The notes under the pieces: generated by a model
What the model was told of the DNA's origin: nothing
Seen by the model: the letters and a program-made list of their open reading frames with translations, nothing else
The model's database searches: none
Assembly: GCA_948474755.1 (NCBI GenBank)
Contig: CAOLHI010000648.1
Location: 1-64,000 of the forward strand
Source of the DNA: Ctenosaura bakeri
Taxonomy: Eukaryota; Chordata; Lepidosauria; Squamata; Iguanidae
Direction of reading: 5' to 3'
DNA: 64,000 nucleotides
Shown: positions 23,613 through 34,498 of the stretch, piece after piece
Position numbering within the stretch: the stretch's first letter is position 1
Layout: the number at the start of each line of letters is the position of its first letter
Made by a program: the position numbers and the translations under genes

Positions 23613-25930
23613 GGGGCTGATAGATGAGCAATTATATAAGAAGAGCCGAAGAATCTTTCAGTATACGGTAACAGTTAGCAGACTACTCTACACACAGAAA
23701 CATTCAGTTACTAACTTTAAGAAGGATTTGGATAAATTGATAATATACTTAAGGGACCTGTGGAGGAAGAAATCAATTTTGGGACTCCAAGAGTAAGAGA
23801 TTAATCACACTTACTATTCAGTAGAAGAGAATGTGATTTATAGCTCATAGACTAATGATATAATGAACCAATTCGAGTAGTATTCTAGAGGAAGTACATA
23901 TACATATCAACATATAACTAGTAACTGCTGAGCTGAAAGTCAATACACAAAGCAAAGGGGAGAGCAAATAAGCCTCCCTCAACATCTTCTCTCAGCATGC
24001 TAAAGAAAGCACCAATATGGAAATCATAAGAAAAGTGGAGGCTAATAAAAGGGGAGGGGGAATAATATCAGGATGCATTTTGGAAGATGCCTTCAAGTTG
24101 TCTCTAGAAGATTCCATGTTTTTGTCTGTGTATACAAGGTTTACCTGACTTGTTTTTTTTTTCATGTTACATGTACATATGTTTAATATTTTGATATTGA
24201 ATAAAAGTTCACTGAAAATGCTGGACTGCTTTTTTTGTTTGTGGTGGAGGAACCTATCCCAATTCTTTTCATGTTATTTCTGCCTCTGGTACCAGTTTCT
24301 GTTAAAGAAATAATATGCATCTGCTTTGTTAATTGAGTATATCTATATTTGCAAGTATTCAGGGTATAAGCTGGCAGATTAAATATTTGAAGAAATGATC
24401 AAGTCCCCAACATTAGGTCTGTAGAACACAATCAGCCAGCCTTCCAACTCAGTTACATCTAGAGCTTACGCTTTTCACACCTTTCTCTCCAAAAATTTAC
24501 CACATGTCTCCTTTATTCTCTTCCATGAAGACACACCTCGAGACATCGACTACATAATCTTTTATCTGTGCCTGTAAGGAAGAAAGTATGCACACACACT
24601 CTGTTGTTTTTTGAGAGAAGAACATGCTAGGGTGGCCTTTCATCAAGAAAGAGGCAGTCTTAGAGAATGAGCTCCCAGTCAGATGCAAAAGATTAGATTA
24701 GTCCATGCCTCCAAGGGCCATTTTCAGTGCCATCCCCCTGGCTCTTTTACAGTGTTGCCAAATATTATAGCTTGTGAAAAATAACAAAAGTGAACAAAGT
24801 AAACCTGTATTCCACTGTTGTTGTTTTTTAATTTCAGACAAAGCACATTAAATTGGAAAGGAAAAAAAAAGACAATTTTGATTGATAGAAGGTCATTTCT
24901 CACCTGCAAATGCTACAGTCAGCCAACATAGAACTACCAAGCTTAATTCAAACCCTTCTTCCACTTGGCCCCAAGGCGACCTTCAAGGTCATCCCTGGAG
25001 ATGTATCAAGTGGATGTCCAAAATTCAGGCTGGGGTTTGTCCTAAAACAAATTAAAGGCTGAAAAAGTTGCTTCTTGAACTCTATCTCCCATAATCCTTT
25101 AGCTAGTATGGCTACTCATAGGAAGCCCCAATACAACACGTAATTTCTTAACTTGACCGCTTAGGCAAAAGAATAAGGAATAAGACAGATTTATTTCACT
25201 AGCTGTGTCATTCTAAAAATTGGCAACGGTGTGCAGAATTGCATTGGATTGCTCTATGTTTATATTAGTGAAACATTATTAACCTGCCCCATTGTTTGTC
25301 CTCAAGGAACTCATCATTCTTTCCTGGTAACCTTGACTGCAAGAACACACCGAATGTCCAGAGAGATTACATATAACGGTGATTGAAGTAATCTCCTTAA
25401 GACAAAGAACTGAACGTTCCGGAACAGAAAAAAGAAAGTCCATTGTTTCCAGCTTTGTAGATCTAACTTTGTGAAAAGATTAAATAAGAAGCATGTTTCG
25501 ACTCACTAGGGTCAGGCCTGAGTTTTCTGAAGCCATTTAGTCTGTGACAAGTTCAAGCCTTATATTTTTCTACTTACAGCTTTGGGAGGTTACTTTGTTA
25601 GACTGCAACTCCAAGAATCTTCCAGAAGGGTTCTGGGAGCTGAAGTTCAAAACTGTAACTTCCCTAAGCTCTGATCTGACTTCATTTAGTAGGAGCATGC
25701 TGAGCAGCTTGGAGAAAGAATGGGATATGAACAGAAGTGAATAAATAGGAAAATGTCTCCTAGGGAATGGCGTGATCAGAATACTAAAAATACCCTTGAG
25801 AAATCTCATATAAAGACATTACTTAAGGGCTCCATGAAGGCCTCTACAGAAAGTAGGGAGCAGTGTGAAGACTGTCACTCAAATCTGCACTGCTTCTGTG
25901 TTCTGCACTCCTGTTCTTGTTGAGAAATAT
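23613..25930. other. No gene; scattered old repeat traces
   Basis: A short inverted stretch near 25595-25680 (CTGCAACTCCAAGAATC and GGGAGCTGAAGTTC) looks like a diverged MITE. Nothing else is assigned. Confidence 0.45.
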
Positions 25931-25934
25931 ATAT

Positions 25935-26335
25935 GGGTGGTGATATGTAGTGGTTTGAGCACTGGACTAGGAATCTAGGGCCATTTCTTCACTATAGTGC
26001 TATTATTCCATTTTCAATATCCTATGGAATCCTGGGGTTTGCAGTTTAGGAAGGGGCTTCAAATGCCCCTCCCTAAACTGCAAACCCCAGGATTCCATAG
26101 GATGTTGAAAGTGGAATAATAGCACTATAATAGTCTAGTGCAGAAACGGCCAAGGAGGACAGGCTTTGAATCCTGGCTTGACCAATGTTACTGGCTGCCC
26201 TTAGGAAACTCACAGTCTCTTAGCCTCAGAGGAAGGCACTGGCAAACCTCCTCTGAACAAACCTTGCCAAGAAAACCTAATGATAAGTTTGCCTTAAGGT
26301 CAGCATAAGGCAGAAATGACTTGAAGATGCAAAAA
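25935..26335 (+). mobile_element. tRNA-head Sauria SINE interrupted by a MITE
   Basis: Head GTAGTGGTTTGAGCACTGGA, then the MITE, then GCTTTGAATCCTGGCTTG, AGCCTCAGAGGAAGGCACTG, CTTGCCAAGAAAACC and the tail GACTTGAAGATGC with a CA/AT-rich end. Confidence 0.8.
25979..26151. mobile_element. Palindromic MITE, full, in a SINE head
   Basis: Almost a perfect palindrome: GGCCATTTCTTCACTATAG at the left, GTGCAGAAACGGCC at the right and CCCCTCCCTAAACTGC mirrored against GCAGTTTAGGAAGGGGC. The flanks TAG and AAG differ by one base. Confidence 0.85.
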
Positions 26336-26938
26336 GACAACAGTAACAATAACAGCTGCCACTGTTAGGTCAGCTAGATCATTGGTCTTAACTTTGTTCA
26401 TATATGGGAAAAAATGGCTGAGAGCATATTTAAAATCACTTAATAGAGACGGCATACCTTTTGTTATGTATGTGGTGCATTCCTGGGGATGCTTATTTAG
26501 AAAGTATTGCTGAGATTAATGAGCTAAGTGCACTTACCTGAGAGTATGCCCCAAGAAGATTCTTTTTGGATGCATCCCCAGAACATTCTTGAGGACAAGA
26601 TTTGGATAGCTTGCTTGCCTTCAGTAGTTAATTTATTGTGATACATGTGTATTCATAGTCCATGTTTAATTGATGTTTTAGCTTTTAAAGTGATCATAGT
26701 TAACTGAAGGGAACATTTTAATCAGTCAATCAATTGATTGAGTTCTCTGTTCCTGTAGGATAACAGAATGCCATATAAACAATGAAAGTGGAGAAACTGT
26801 CATTTAGATCTACAGCTTTTGACTAATTGCAATCCATATGTCATGAATCTGGGAAAATGAGACTGTACTGTAGCAGATGATGTGGAGTGGAGGCAGGAAA
26901 GGAGAACCTTTCAACTGAATCCAAATTATCATCAAGAC
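26336..26938. other. No gene or recognised repeat
   Basis: AT-rich sequence up to the Harbinger target site; a TCAATCAATTGATTGA palindrome is at about 26724-26739. Confidence 0.55.
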
Positions 26939-27174
26939 ATAGGCCCTTTTCACACGGGGCTCTGAAATCTTCCCACCGCGATCCAGGCAGGCTTTTTCCC
27001 AATCCCCGCTAAAACGTGCCGAACTTTTGTCGTTTCTCATGGCTCGATCGGCAAGAGGCTAGGCGAGCATTATCGCATTCACACAGCACGGCCATAGCCC
27101 CTCCCAACGTTGTCCTTTCCCCACCCTACCTAGCGTTTGATTGGCGGTGCCCTTTTTCAAAAAGTAAAAGTTTG

Positions 27175-27192
27175 GGCGTCATCGATGACGCC
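27175..27192. promoter_or_regulatory. Perfect 18-bp palindrome upstream of the transposase
   Basis: GGCGTCATCGATGACGCC reads the same on both strands; TTT and AAA extend the symmetry with one extra base. It lies 123 bp before the transposase ATG, and an inverted CCAAT box (GATTGG) is at about 27139. It could be a binding site for the Myb-like protein or a bZIP-type host factor. Confidence 0.5.
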
Positions 27193-27314
27193 AAAACGCA
27201 CGCGCGTCCCCTCGCACCCTCCCGGGATCCACCCCCTCCCCCGCGCCTGCTGAAACGCCGCGGAAACTTTTGACAAAAACTTTTCCTGCCCGCTCGCTTT
27301 TTGCTGTTTTGAGT

Positions 27315-29241
27315 ATGGCGAGCGAGCAGTTGAGGGAAATAGCTGGGCTCCTTGCCCCGTTTATGACAGCAATTGCAGCCTTGTTAGGAGCGCTTGAATA
27401 TTGCTGGCCCGAAGATGGTGCGAGTAGGTGCAGGCTCGCAAGGAACCGTCGCGCTGCCATGAGACGCTCGAGGTTGTATTACACAATTCTTGCACCTCTC
27501 TTGTATGAAGTCCCGCGCCCCAGAAGGTGGTGGGTTCGGGAGTGGATGCGGCGGGCGTGGTGGAGCGAGGAGGTGCTGCAGAAATGGGATGACTACCAGT
27601 GGTTGTACCACTTCCAGATGACGAAAGCCACCCTCTTTTAAATCGCGGGGCGCCTGCGTCCCTACCTTGAAAGAAGAACCACAGGGATGAGGCAAGCGAT
27701 TTCTGTAGAGGAGAGGGTGGCCATCACCGTGTGGTGGCTTACATCGCCCCTGATATACCGGAAGACAGCGAACACTTTTGGCCTGGGAGTGTCAATGGTG
27801 TCTGTCATCGTGACCGAGGTGTGCCTTGCGATCGAGCATGAACTCCTTGCATCCACTGTGTGCTTGGGGGACTCCGGAGGGTAGGTACGCTGATTCCCAA
27901 ACCTAGTGGGCTTAAATGGGAGGAGGAGGGGGTTTGGTTTTCTCTGGGAGAAGAGGTTGGGTTTTGCAGTGAACTGGCGCCAAGACTGTAGAGTTGCTAA
28001 GCAAATTGCCACCCAGAAGAAGGTGCATGGATGTCCACGGGGTTCCCGGTATCCGGATTATCTAATTAAGGCCTGCCAGCAGAAAGTTCCCCTGTAAAGA
28101 TACCAGCTGAAAACAGCTAGCTGTGGAGGCACTGCGGGATGTGGTTGTGGACCTTCATGTTTGGGGGCGTTCCAGCAAAACCCAGTATATGCCATCTCGG
28201 CCATCATGGCCCCTTGGGATGAGCGGGAGGCAGCAGGGCACTTTGCCCCCTCCATCAGCATGACATAACTGCTGAAGGCAACCAGGTACACTCTGCGAGG
28301 CTTGCCTCTTTTTCCCCACAGTGTTACTTTATCACCCCATGGGGAGCGCACGATTTCTTTGGATTTGGTGCCCGTTTTAATGTGTGGGCCAAGCAATGAA
28401 GTTGTGTCCTGTCCTCCAAGACACTAGGCCAACCAGGTCCCATTGGGGTGTGTGCGCGTGCGCCACCACAAATATTTTTACCTCAAACCAGCTACAAACT
28501 GACTACTTGTTTCCTTGCCCTCTACATTCACAGATTATGGATGGTTTCCGCCAGATGGGTTTCCCTCAGTGCGTTGGAGCTGTGGATGGCACGCACATCA
28601 AAGTGAGACCACCCAAGGGGCGCGGGGAAGAATTTGTGAACAGGAAGAGCGCATTTTCCATTCTCCTACAGGGAACAGTGGATCATTCGGGGAGGTTTGT
28701 GGACATCGTGCTGGGCTACACTGGAAGAACGCACGATGCCTTCGTTTTCAGGCACTCATCACTCTGGCATGCCATGGAGGCTGGAAAGTTTGTACCCGGG
28801 AACCCGACCATCACCATAGACGGTGTCACCATAGGCCCAGTTATTCTGGGCGACGCTGCATACCCACTGTCGAGATGGCTAATGAAGCCTTACGGCGGAC
28901 ATTTCACCCCCAAGAAGATAGCCTACAACAGGGTGTTCAACCACTGTAGGAATGTTGTGGAGCGCGCATTTGGCCGGCTTAAGGCCAGATGGGGGTGTCT
29001 CTCGGCCCCTTTGACCGTTTCGGAGAAGAACTACCTCCCCGTGGTGTCTGCTTGTGTGGTGCTACACAACATTTGTGAGAGCAAAGGGCACCTTCTCCAC
29101 CCCGTGATACAGAAGCCAGCCCCCTTGACTCTGAGATGCACCGACAGGGAGTCCCGTCCTCATGACTCTTCCAGGAGGATCCATGAAGGGGAACTGGTGA
29201 GGGACGCTATCGCCAATATGATTGCGGGCGACTGCAATTAG
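27315..29241 (+). pseudogene. Harbinger DDE transposase, two exons, damaged
   Basis: Exon 1 (27315-27880) starts MASEQLREIAGLLAPF and runs into the family's N-terminal region and helix-turn-helix (around VEERVAITVWWL and FGLGVSMVSVIV). Codon 109 (27639-27641) is TAA, with clear family-like coding continuing in the same frame behind it, so this looks like a nonsense mutation. Exon 1 ends at a GTAGGT donor in phase 2. Exon 2 begins after the acceptor at 28531-28533 but needs phase 0, so one base may be lost in the G run at the donor, or a small exon was missed. Exon 2 (28534-29241) carries the DDE triad: Asp in AVDGTHI (28585), Asp in LGDAAYPL (28852) and Glu in VVERAFGRLKARW (28960), with 35 residues between the last two. 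Such enzymes cut and reinsert the element, usually helped by the Myb-like partner. AATAAA follows at 29373. Confidence 0.85.
27881..28533 (+). other. Transposase intron
   Basis: A GTAGGT donor at 27881 and the acceptor CATTCACAG ending at 28533 frame this 653-bp stretch. A 112-codon frame on - (28396-28058) lies in it with no family I recognise; it is probably chance. Confidence 0.5.
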
Positions 29242-29372
29242 CTGTCACTGTTCCCCCCCTCTTTGGAGCGTTTCCCCCACACAGCGAGGAGTGGGTCCTC
29301 CTTCAAGCTGTACCTGGACTATATTGATCTCTTGTGTTACTGGATGGCCATTTAACCCAAAATGTTATAACA

Positions 29373-29417
29373 AATAAATATTGCGTCTGTTTATTGAAAA
29401 TGGTAATAGGTTTTATT
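29373..29417. terminator. Convergent poly(A) signals of transposase and Myb-like gene
   Basis: AATAAA on + at 29373-29378 follows the transposase stop by about 130 bp. On - AATAAA is read from 29417 to 29412, about 140 bp after the stop of the Myb-like gene. The two transcripts would therefore overlap tail to tail. Confidence 0.6.
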
Positions 29418-29556
29418 TGACTGTTTTGATAAATGCGGATAAAAAAAACTATTGGGGGAAAGACGCTCCATTATGAACAGTTCTCATCGACAAACAAGTA
29501 CATCGCTGGCCTGCTTGGGAAGGAAAAGCTTTCCTGCGCCAGGGCCCACAAAGTGC

Positions 29557-31814
29557 TCAAGGGCTATAAATTTGCCGTGGCTTCCTGGCCCTTGTGGCCT
29601 TGCCCTTCCCTCCCTCCTGCTCCTGGCTGGGAGCCGCCGTTTCGCTGCTCCCGGCTACGTTTGCGCTGTGCTCCCCAAAAGTTAGCTGTCGGGACCGGGA
29701 GGAGCCAGGAGGTGATTGGCTTGTTCCGCCCACGGCTGTTACCGCATCTGAAATATTAGACATGGCAGTGGCGCATACCCTTAGAATTGATATTATCTCC
29801 TGCCGCGCATTCTCTGCCCTGTCGCTTTCTCGAGCCGCCTGCTCGCGATCCATGGCCATCTGTTGCAAGCTCCTCTCCTCGTGTTCGCGCATGAAGTCCA
29901 AGGTTGCCCTTGCATAGGCAAACGCCTTGTCCCGGCCCCCCGCTGCGGTTCTGTTCCTGCTCATCCTCAGGCGTGACAGGGGGGACATTCTCGCCGTGGG
30001 CATCTCGCTCTCCCTGTCCGGGCTAGTGCTGGGGCAGTCATCTGTTCAGAATAAGATTGAGAAGTCAACCTACTATCATTCGGAGCTAGGACACAACATG
30101 TATGAGCAAGTGGCGATTAGACAGCCTTTTTTGAAATCAAGGTACTCAAAAAACTGTAGAAAGATAGAAACCACACAAAACAGTTGTCACAGTCATGTAC
30201 CTTGCTTCATGTAAGGCTTCAGCCTCCAACTGGAAGGTTGCCAAGAAACTTTAAATGGCAGTCCAACAACAGGCAGAATGTTAAATGCCATTTTCCGGGC
30301 ATTGCCCTAACGGATGCACAGAAACTTTAACTGTGAAGATAACAGCATGCTGAGGTTGTCCCGGCCATGAAGGCTCGAAAAGTACAATGGGCATATCAAG
30401 GCCGCCGCGTAACGCCATGCTCTGAATCTCCAAACCTGTGGTGACAAATCATACCACGGTTATCCCGATGCAATATAAACTCCCCGCAGCAATATTTCGG
30501 CTGCAGGATACCTTAACTCACCAGCAGCCGTGGTGCTAGAACTCCCCGGTGCAGGAGTTTCAACCTGCATAGTTGTGGGGCAGCTGTTCTTGATCCCTGC
30601 TTGGAGGTAAAATGAAATAGTTAGACCTTGCTGCAGGAGGCTATAAGTGGTTGGCCTGGGACAAGAGCCACACCACACTGTTACAGTGCATTATTCCACT
30701 TTCAACATTCTGTGGAGTTGTGGGATTAGTAGTTTGCTAAAGCCAAAGAGCTCTCTGGCTGAGAATTCTATATACCCTTCCCTAAACTACATACCACAGA
30801 ATCCCATAGGATGCTGAAAGTGGAATGCTGCACTGTAACAGTGTGGTGTGGAAATGGCATTGTCACTTAAGTCCCATAAGGTTTCTCCTTTCGGAATTTC
30901 CTCACTCCTGCAAGCAAAGAATGGTAATGTAAATGGCCCTGATGTCACCTAGAGAGTGAAAAGTTCCCTGGAAAGTCGATATGCCACCCCTTTTGCTGCG
31001 AAAGAAGAAGTATTCCAAAGGAGCAGCAGGAGTGGTGGGCCGTTGTGGCCATGCACGTGACGCGCCCTGCTTGCATGTGAGGCCTGCTCTCTGGGCCTCA
31101 TCCACCTGTTATTTATTTATGTCCGTTTTCCTGCGTTGCCCTGAAACCACGAAGGGTTATTGTAGAGTAAATCAAAATGTAATGTATTGTAAACCCATGC
31201 AGCCTCACCTGATGACTCCCCATCATATGAAGTTTGTTCAAACAGTTCCTGGCTCATCAGTTCGTCCACCCCTGAAAAAGGGAAAATCGGATTTAGTGGG
31301 GGCGCAAAAAATACATATAGGGGAAGGGAAACTCCCTCGACTCGCTGCCCTACGTACCTTCTGATGCCGCGTTCTCATTCGCTGGTTGCTCGGGTCCCAT
31401 GGCGACCTGCAAGCTCTCAACGACTCTTGGAGGTTCGGCACTCGCGTCCCCCCAAAATCCTGGAAAGTTCCTCAAAGAGGGACATTCCGCCCTGGCTGCG
31501 CCCGTCCGTTTATTTTCCGCCACAGCCTCACGGTAGGCTGCACGCAGTCTTTTAGTTTTCGTCCTGCACTCCTCAGCGGTCCGCCTATGTCCCCTTCTAA
31601 TCATTTCCCTCGCAATCTCCTCGAAAATTTCTATATTTCTGTAGGTAGTCTGGAGGTCCCTCTGGAACCTACGTTCACCCCAAATGTCCAGGAGATTTTT
31701 TATCTCCGTATGGCGCCAGGCCAAGCCTCTTGGCCTTATGGGCTGTCGCCTCAAAGGAAACCCTTCTTCCTCCACGCTGCAGTCACTCCCCTGCGTGTGC
31801 TCCCCGCTTTGCAT
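29557..31814 (-). CDS. Harbinger Myb/SANT-like DNA-binding protein (first copy), four exons
   Basis: Four exons join in phase: 31814-31358, 31271-31209, 30596-30522 and 30041-29557, with GT donors (GTACGT, GTGAGG, GTGAGT) and AG acceptors, giving about 359 residues with no stop. Exon 1 holds a trihelix Myb/SANT-like domain (about residues 27-118) with the Trp of GLAWRHTE and IWGERRF and the basic helix RTAEECRTKTKRLRAAYREA. The middle exons are acidic or Ser/Thr/Pro rich. Exon 4 contains a charged helix (FMREHEERSLQQMAMDREQA), probably for oligomerisation or transposase contact, and a basic tail (KGKATRARKPRQ) that could be a nuclear signal. In known Harbingers such a protein brings transposase to the nucleus and the ends. 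The start is the first usable ATG after a short leader; its Kozak context is weak. Poly(A) signal on this strand at 29417-29412. Confidence 0.82.
30667..30858. mobile_element. Palindromic MITE inside an intron of the Myb-like gene
   Basis: Both halves carry the family marks (ACACTGTTACAGTG, ATTCCACTTTCAACATTC and the inverted partner CTGAAAGTGGAAT). It sits in the 612-bp intron between exons 2 and 3 of the minus-strand Myb-like gene, so it post-dates that intron's capture or travelled with the element. Confidence 0.75.
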
Positions 31815-32041
31815 GTTACCTTTTGGGTTTTTTGTTCCTTTCGCAAACCTCCTTCCCCACTACATGTCCTCCCAAACGAAAAATGGCTCCTCCCTCTGTT
31901 TTCCTTCCTCTCGTCGCGTTTCGCGCATGCGTCCTACTGGCGCGCGGGAAATGGCGGCGCCAAAAATCCTCTAGTGGACAATTGCTGGTACTGCAGCCGC
32001 GTGGTTTGTTAGTGGGGGCGGACAAGGGCATTCCTGCAGAA
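31815..32041. promoter_or_regulatory. Likely bidirectional promoter between the two Myb-like genes
   Basis: This 227-bp CpG-rich spacer separates divergent start codons. It contains an NRF1-like GCGCATGCGT at about 31923, GCGCGGGAAA (31942-31951) and GGCGCCAAAA (31956-31965), which form an inverted pair of E2F-like sites, the YY1-like AAATGGCGGC (31949-31958) between them, and an Sp1-like GGGGGCGG near 32014. No TATA box is seen on either side. Site identities are motif matches only. Confidence 0.6.
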
Positions 32042-32832
32042 ATGGCGGCCGGACCGGTTGAGGAGGGGCCTCGGGAGTGGTCTGAATTCGAGACCAGGGA
32101 GATGTTGGCCATGGTAAGGTGGTGTGGCGGTGTGGCGGAAATGATGCACCCCCACACAAGGGGAGACGATGATGAGCACCTCCACACTGTTGCCCACTGC
32201 CTTACGCGACATGGCCACGAGAGGAGTGTGGAGGAGGTCCGGACCCGTTTCAGCGAGCTACGCAGACGGTTCTACGCCGCCCTGCGCTCCTACAATGGAC
32301 ACCCGCCCCCCAAGCAAGGCCACCCTTTTTTGAGGTGATGCGTAGCCTGTGGAGGGCGGCGGGGAGCCCCAGCTGGACAGCCGGTGGCAGACGTGAGTAA
32401 GCGCAACACACTGCGCCTGTGTGGCTATGGGAACCCCAGGGGAATGGTTGTCGTGTATCCCCCCAAAGGGGGATGCACCCTGACTGAGTAGAACCCACAC
32501 TGATTTACTGTGGCATTTCCATAGGCAGAAGACGCCATGCGCCTGGCCACCAAGCCCCCGTGGACACGCAGGGCATGCCAGGGATGGAAGGTAGGAAAAC
32601 CACTATTTTAGCAGCCCTTGGCTTATTTTTTCATTTCCTTCCTAACGCCCCAACAATCAACAAAGGACACAATAAAGTTTCCTCCTTCAGAAAGGCTGCT
32701 GTGGATGTGCACACGCCTAATCGAATTTCACCTTTGTTTTGGTCAGCAGACCAAGAGAACATTCCTCAACCGGAGCGGCCACGGACGGATGTGGAGGAGC
32801 CGGAGGAGGAACACCCCTGTGCCCAGGAGTAG
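32042..32832 (+). pseudogene. Second Myb/SANT-like protein, three exons, one apparent frameshift
   Basis: The ATG at 32042 lies in a strong context (gaaATGG) and opens MAAGPVEEGPREW, then a trihelix-like domain with Trp of REWSEFET and MVRWCGG and the helix SVEEVRTRFSELRRRFYAAL. Around 32329-32334 a run of six T throws the frame to a stop at 32336-32338; adding one base would continue as FFEVMRSLWRAAG, matching the usual end of this domain. In that frame exon 1 ends at 32392 (GTGAGT donor), exon 2 is 32525-32590 and exon 3 32747-32832, both phase 1 junctions, ending in an acidic tail (DVEEPEEEHPCAQE). The protein is not a duplicate of the minus-strand Myb-like gene by eye. The lesion could also be an assembly error. 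Its function is inferred only from the domain. Confidence 0.68.
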
Positions 32833-33396
32833 AACGTTCCAAGGCCAATGTTGAAACCCCCAGCCCTTTCCCAAACGCACATCCACCCTGTACAGCACTG
32901 TTTTATTTATTTATGTAAATATGTAGTTATGAAAATATATTTTTTTGGAAAAAGAAAACATTTATTTATTAAAAAATTTATTCTTTCAAGTAGGTGTGTG
33001 GCTCCTTGCATGTAGCCCTCCCCTGCAAAGCTGTTTGGTCAGCGTGGCGTCTGTGGCATGCCACTGTTCCAGTCACGGACCGCTGTGCAATTTGCCAGCC
33101 AGACAAACTGTATTGCGTGTTTGGCGAAGTGCTGGAAAGGGCAGTGGTGTCAGCGTGGACTTTTCAGCTTGGATCAACACTCCGTGGGAAGATTTGCACT
33201 GGGAATGCGCACTCCACGTGGATTTCCGATCCTGTGGAGACAAGGAGGGGCGTTAGTATTTATAAACAAAGCAAACAGTACGAACTGACAAAGGGAACTG
33301 CCTTGTTTTATAACTTCAGAGGGCAGATATTCACAGCAGGGGAGATAACCTTCCAGCTTTTGTGATATCAACAGCTTCAAGCTAATGTTCAACAAC

Positions 33397-34053
33397 TTAA
33401 ATTTTGGCACAAGCTAGACTGGAAACGATGTGGTAAATTGTGTACCTATACAATAGTCCCAGGAACTGGTTCTCTGCCCATGGATCCTCCCTCCCAGAGC
33501 CACATGGACTGATAAAGATGAAATGCTTGCCTCCCCCAAACAATGATGTGTGTTCCATTGCCCTATGGATCTCTGCCATGTCCAAGACAGCTAAAGAAGC
33601 ATGGAACACCACTGAGTCTCCTGCCCTGGCAGGAAGATCATCCCCCTCTGCATGTGGCGGGGGGGGGTTCAGACAAACAACACAGCAGGCCCTTATGGGG
33701 AGTGACTGCATTAATGGCGGCCGTCTCGAAAAATAACTACTGCCAGGGGTCAAACAGAAGCCACTACCCCCCACACCCCCAGCCCGAGAATCTGGTTTAA
33801 AACGGATGATTATCACGGACCATTTTTCTCTGGGGGCGCCAAACAGTCCCCAGAGAAAAATAATACGTTTCCCAGTAAAAGTTTGCACGGGGACCTCGTG
33901 CCGGAGCAGCACAGCAGCCATCCCCAAATTTACACAGCATCCCGTCATTGTGCCATGATCCCGCTTCCAAAGTAACCTGGAGAACGGGTTTGGCGCGGTG
34001 GCTGCTTTGGACGTTCCCTCCCTCCTACCTGCCCCCCTCCACAGCTTTCCCAA
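33397..34053 (-). other. Unexplained 218-codon open frame inside the Harbinger element
   Basis: A frame on - is open for 218 codons in DNA of moderate GC, longer than most chance frames here. It is rich in Arg and Pro with no domain I recognise. An acceptor-like CTTGTCTCCACAG on - near 33231 and AATAAA-rich DNA near 32985 would fit a minus-strand gene continuing to the left, but no convincing model joins them. Confidence 0.25.
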
Positions 34054-34233
34054 TTTTCCCTAATCTTTAAAAGCATCCTGCCATGCCATCCTCGGCGAGT
34101 GTATCCACTCGCCAGCCACCACCTCCCCCTCGACCCCATATTTAAAATCAGGGCACCTTCGGGAGACACAACCCCCGGAAACCCGCAATTCACGACGCCG
34201 CACGGACAAAGGATAGCTAAGGGAAAAACCTAC

Positions 34234-34498
34234 CTTTCTTTTTCCGTTCCTCGTCCCTTTGCTTCCTCCTTGCAGACGCTGAAACCTTCCTTTTTTTCCG
34301 TTCCTTGTCCGTTTGCCTCCTCCTTGCAGGCGCCTCAGCGGGTTTGGAAAATGGCGCCGCCCGCTCGTGCTGGGGCGGTCCTGTGGCTTCTGCTGACCAC
34401 GCCTTGATCCCTCCCTCTCTTGATCGCCCGCGCGAATCAGGACGCACCGCTGCTTTCTCATGAAAACGTCGAGCGCGGATTGGAGGAAAAGACCACAT
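34234..34498 (-). other. Possible first exon of a fourth Harbinger gene (unassigned)
   Basis: On - an open frame from the ATG at 34498 reaches a GTAGGT donor after 34234. The translation is Arg/Lys rich (RRRQTDKERKKRK and RRKQRDEERKKK), made by an imperfect tandem duplication of about 55 bp. Read on + the same DNA is two pyrimidine tracts each ending in CTCCTTGCAG, which look like splice acceptors, so the reading direction is uncertain. I do not recognise a family. Confidence 0.3.

Noticed and set aside
33000..33260. Plus-strand frame with a Cys-rich CAICQPDKLYC stretch inside the Harbinger element
   Set aside because: Tempting as a zinc-binding exon, but there is no matching frame on either side and no second convincing Cys/His pair.
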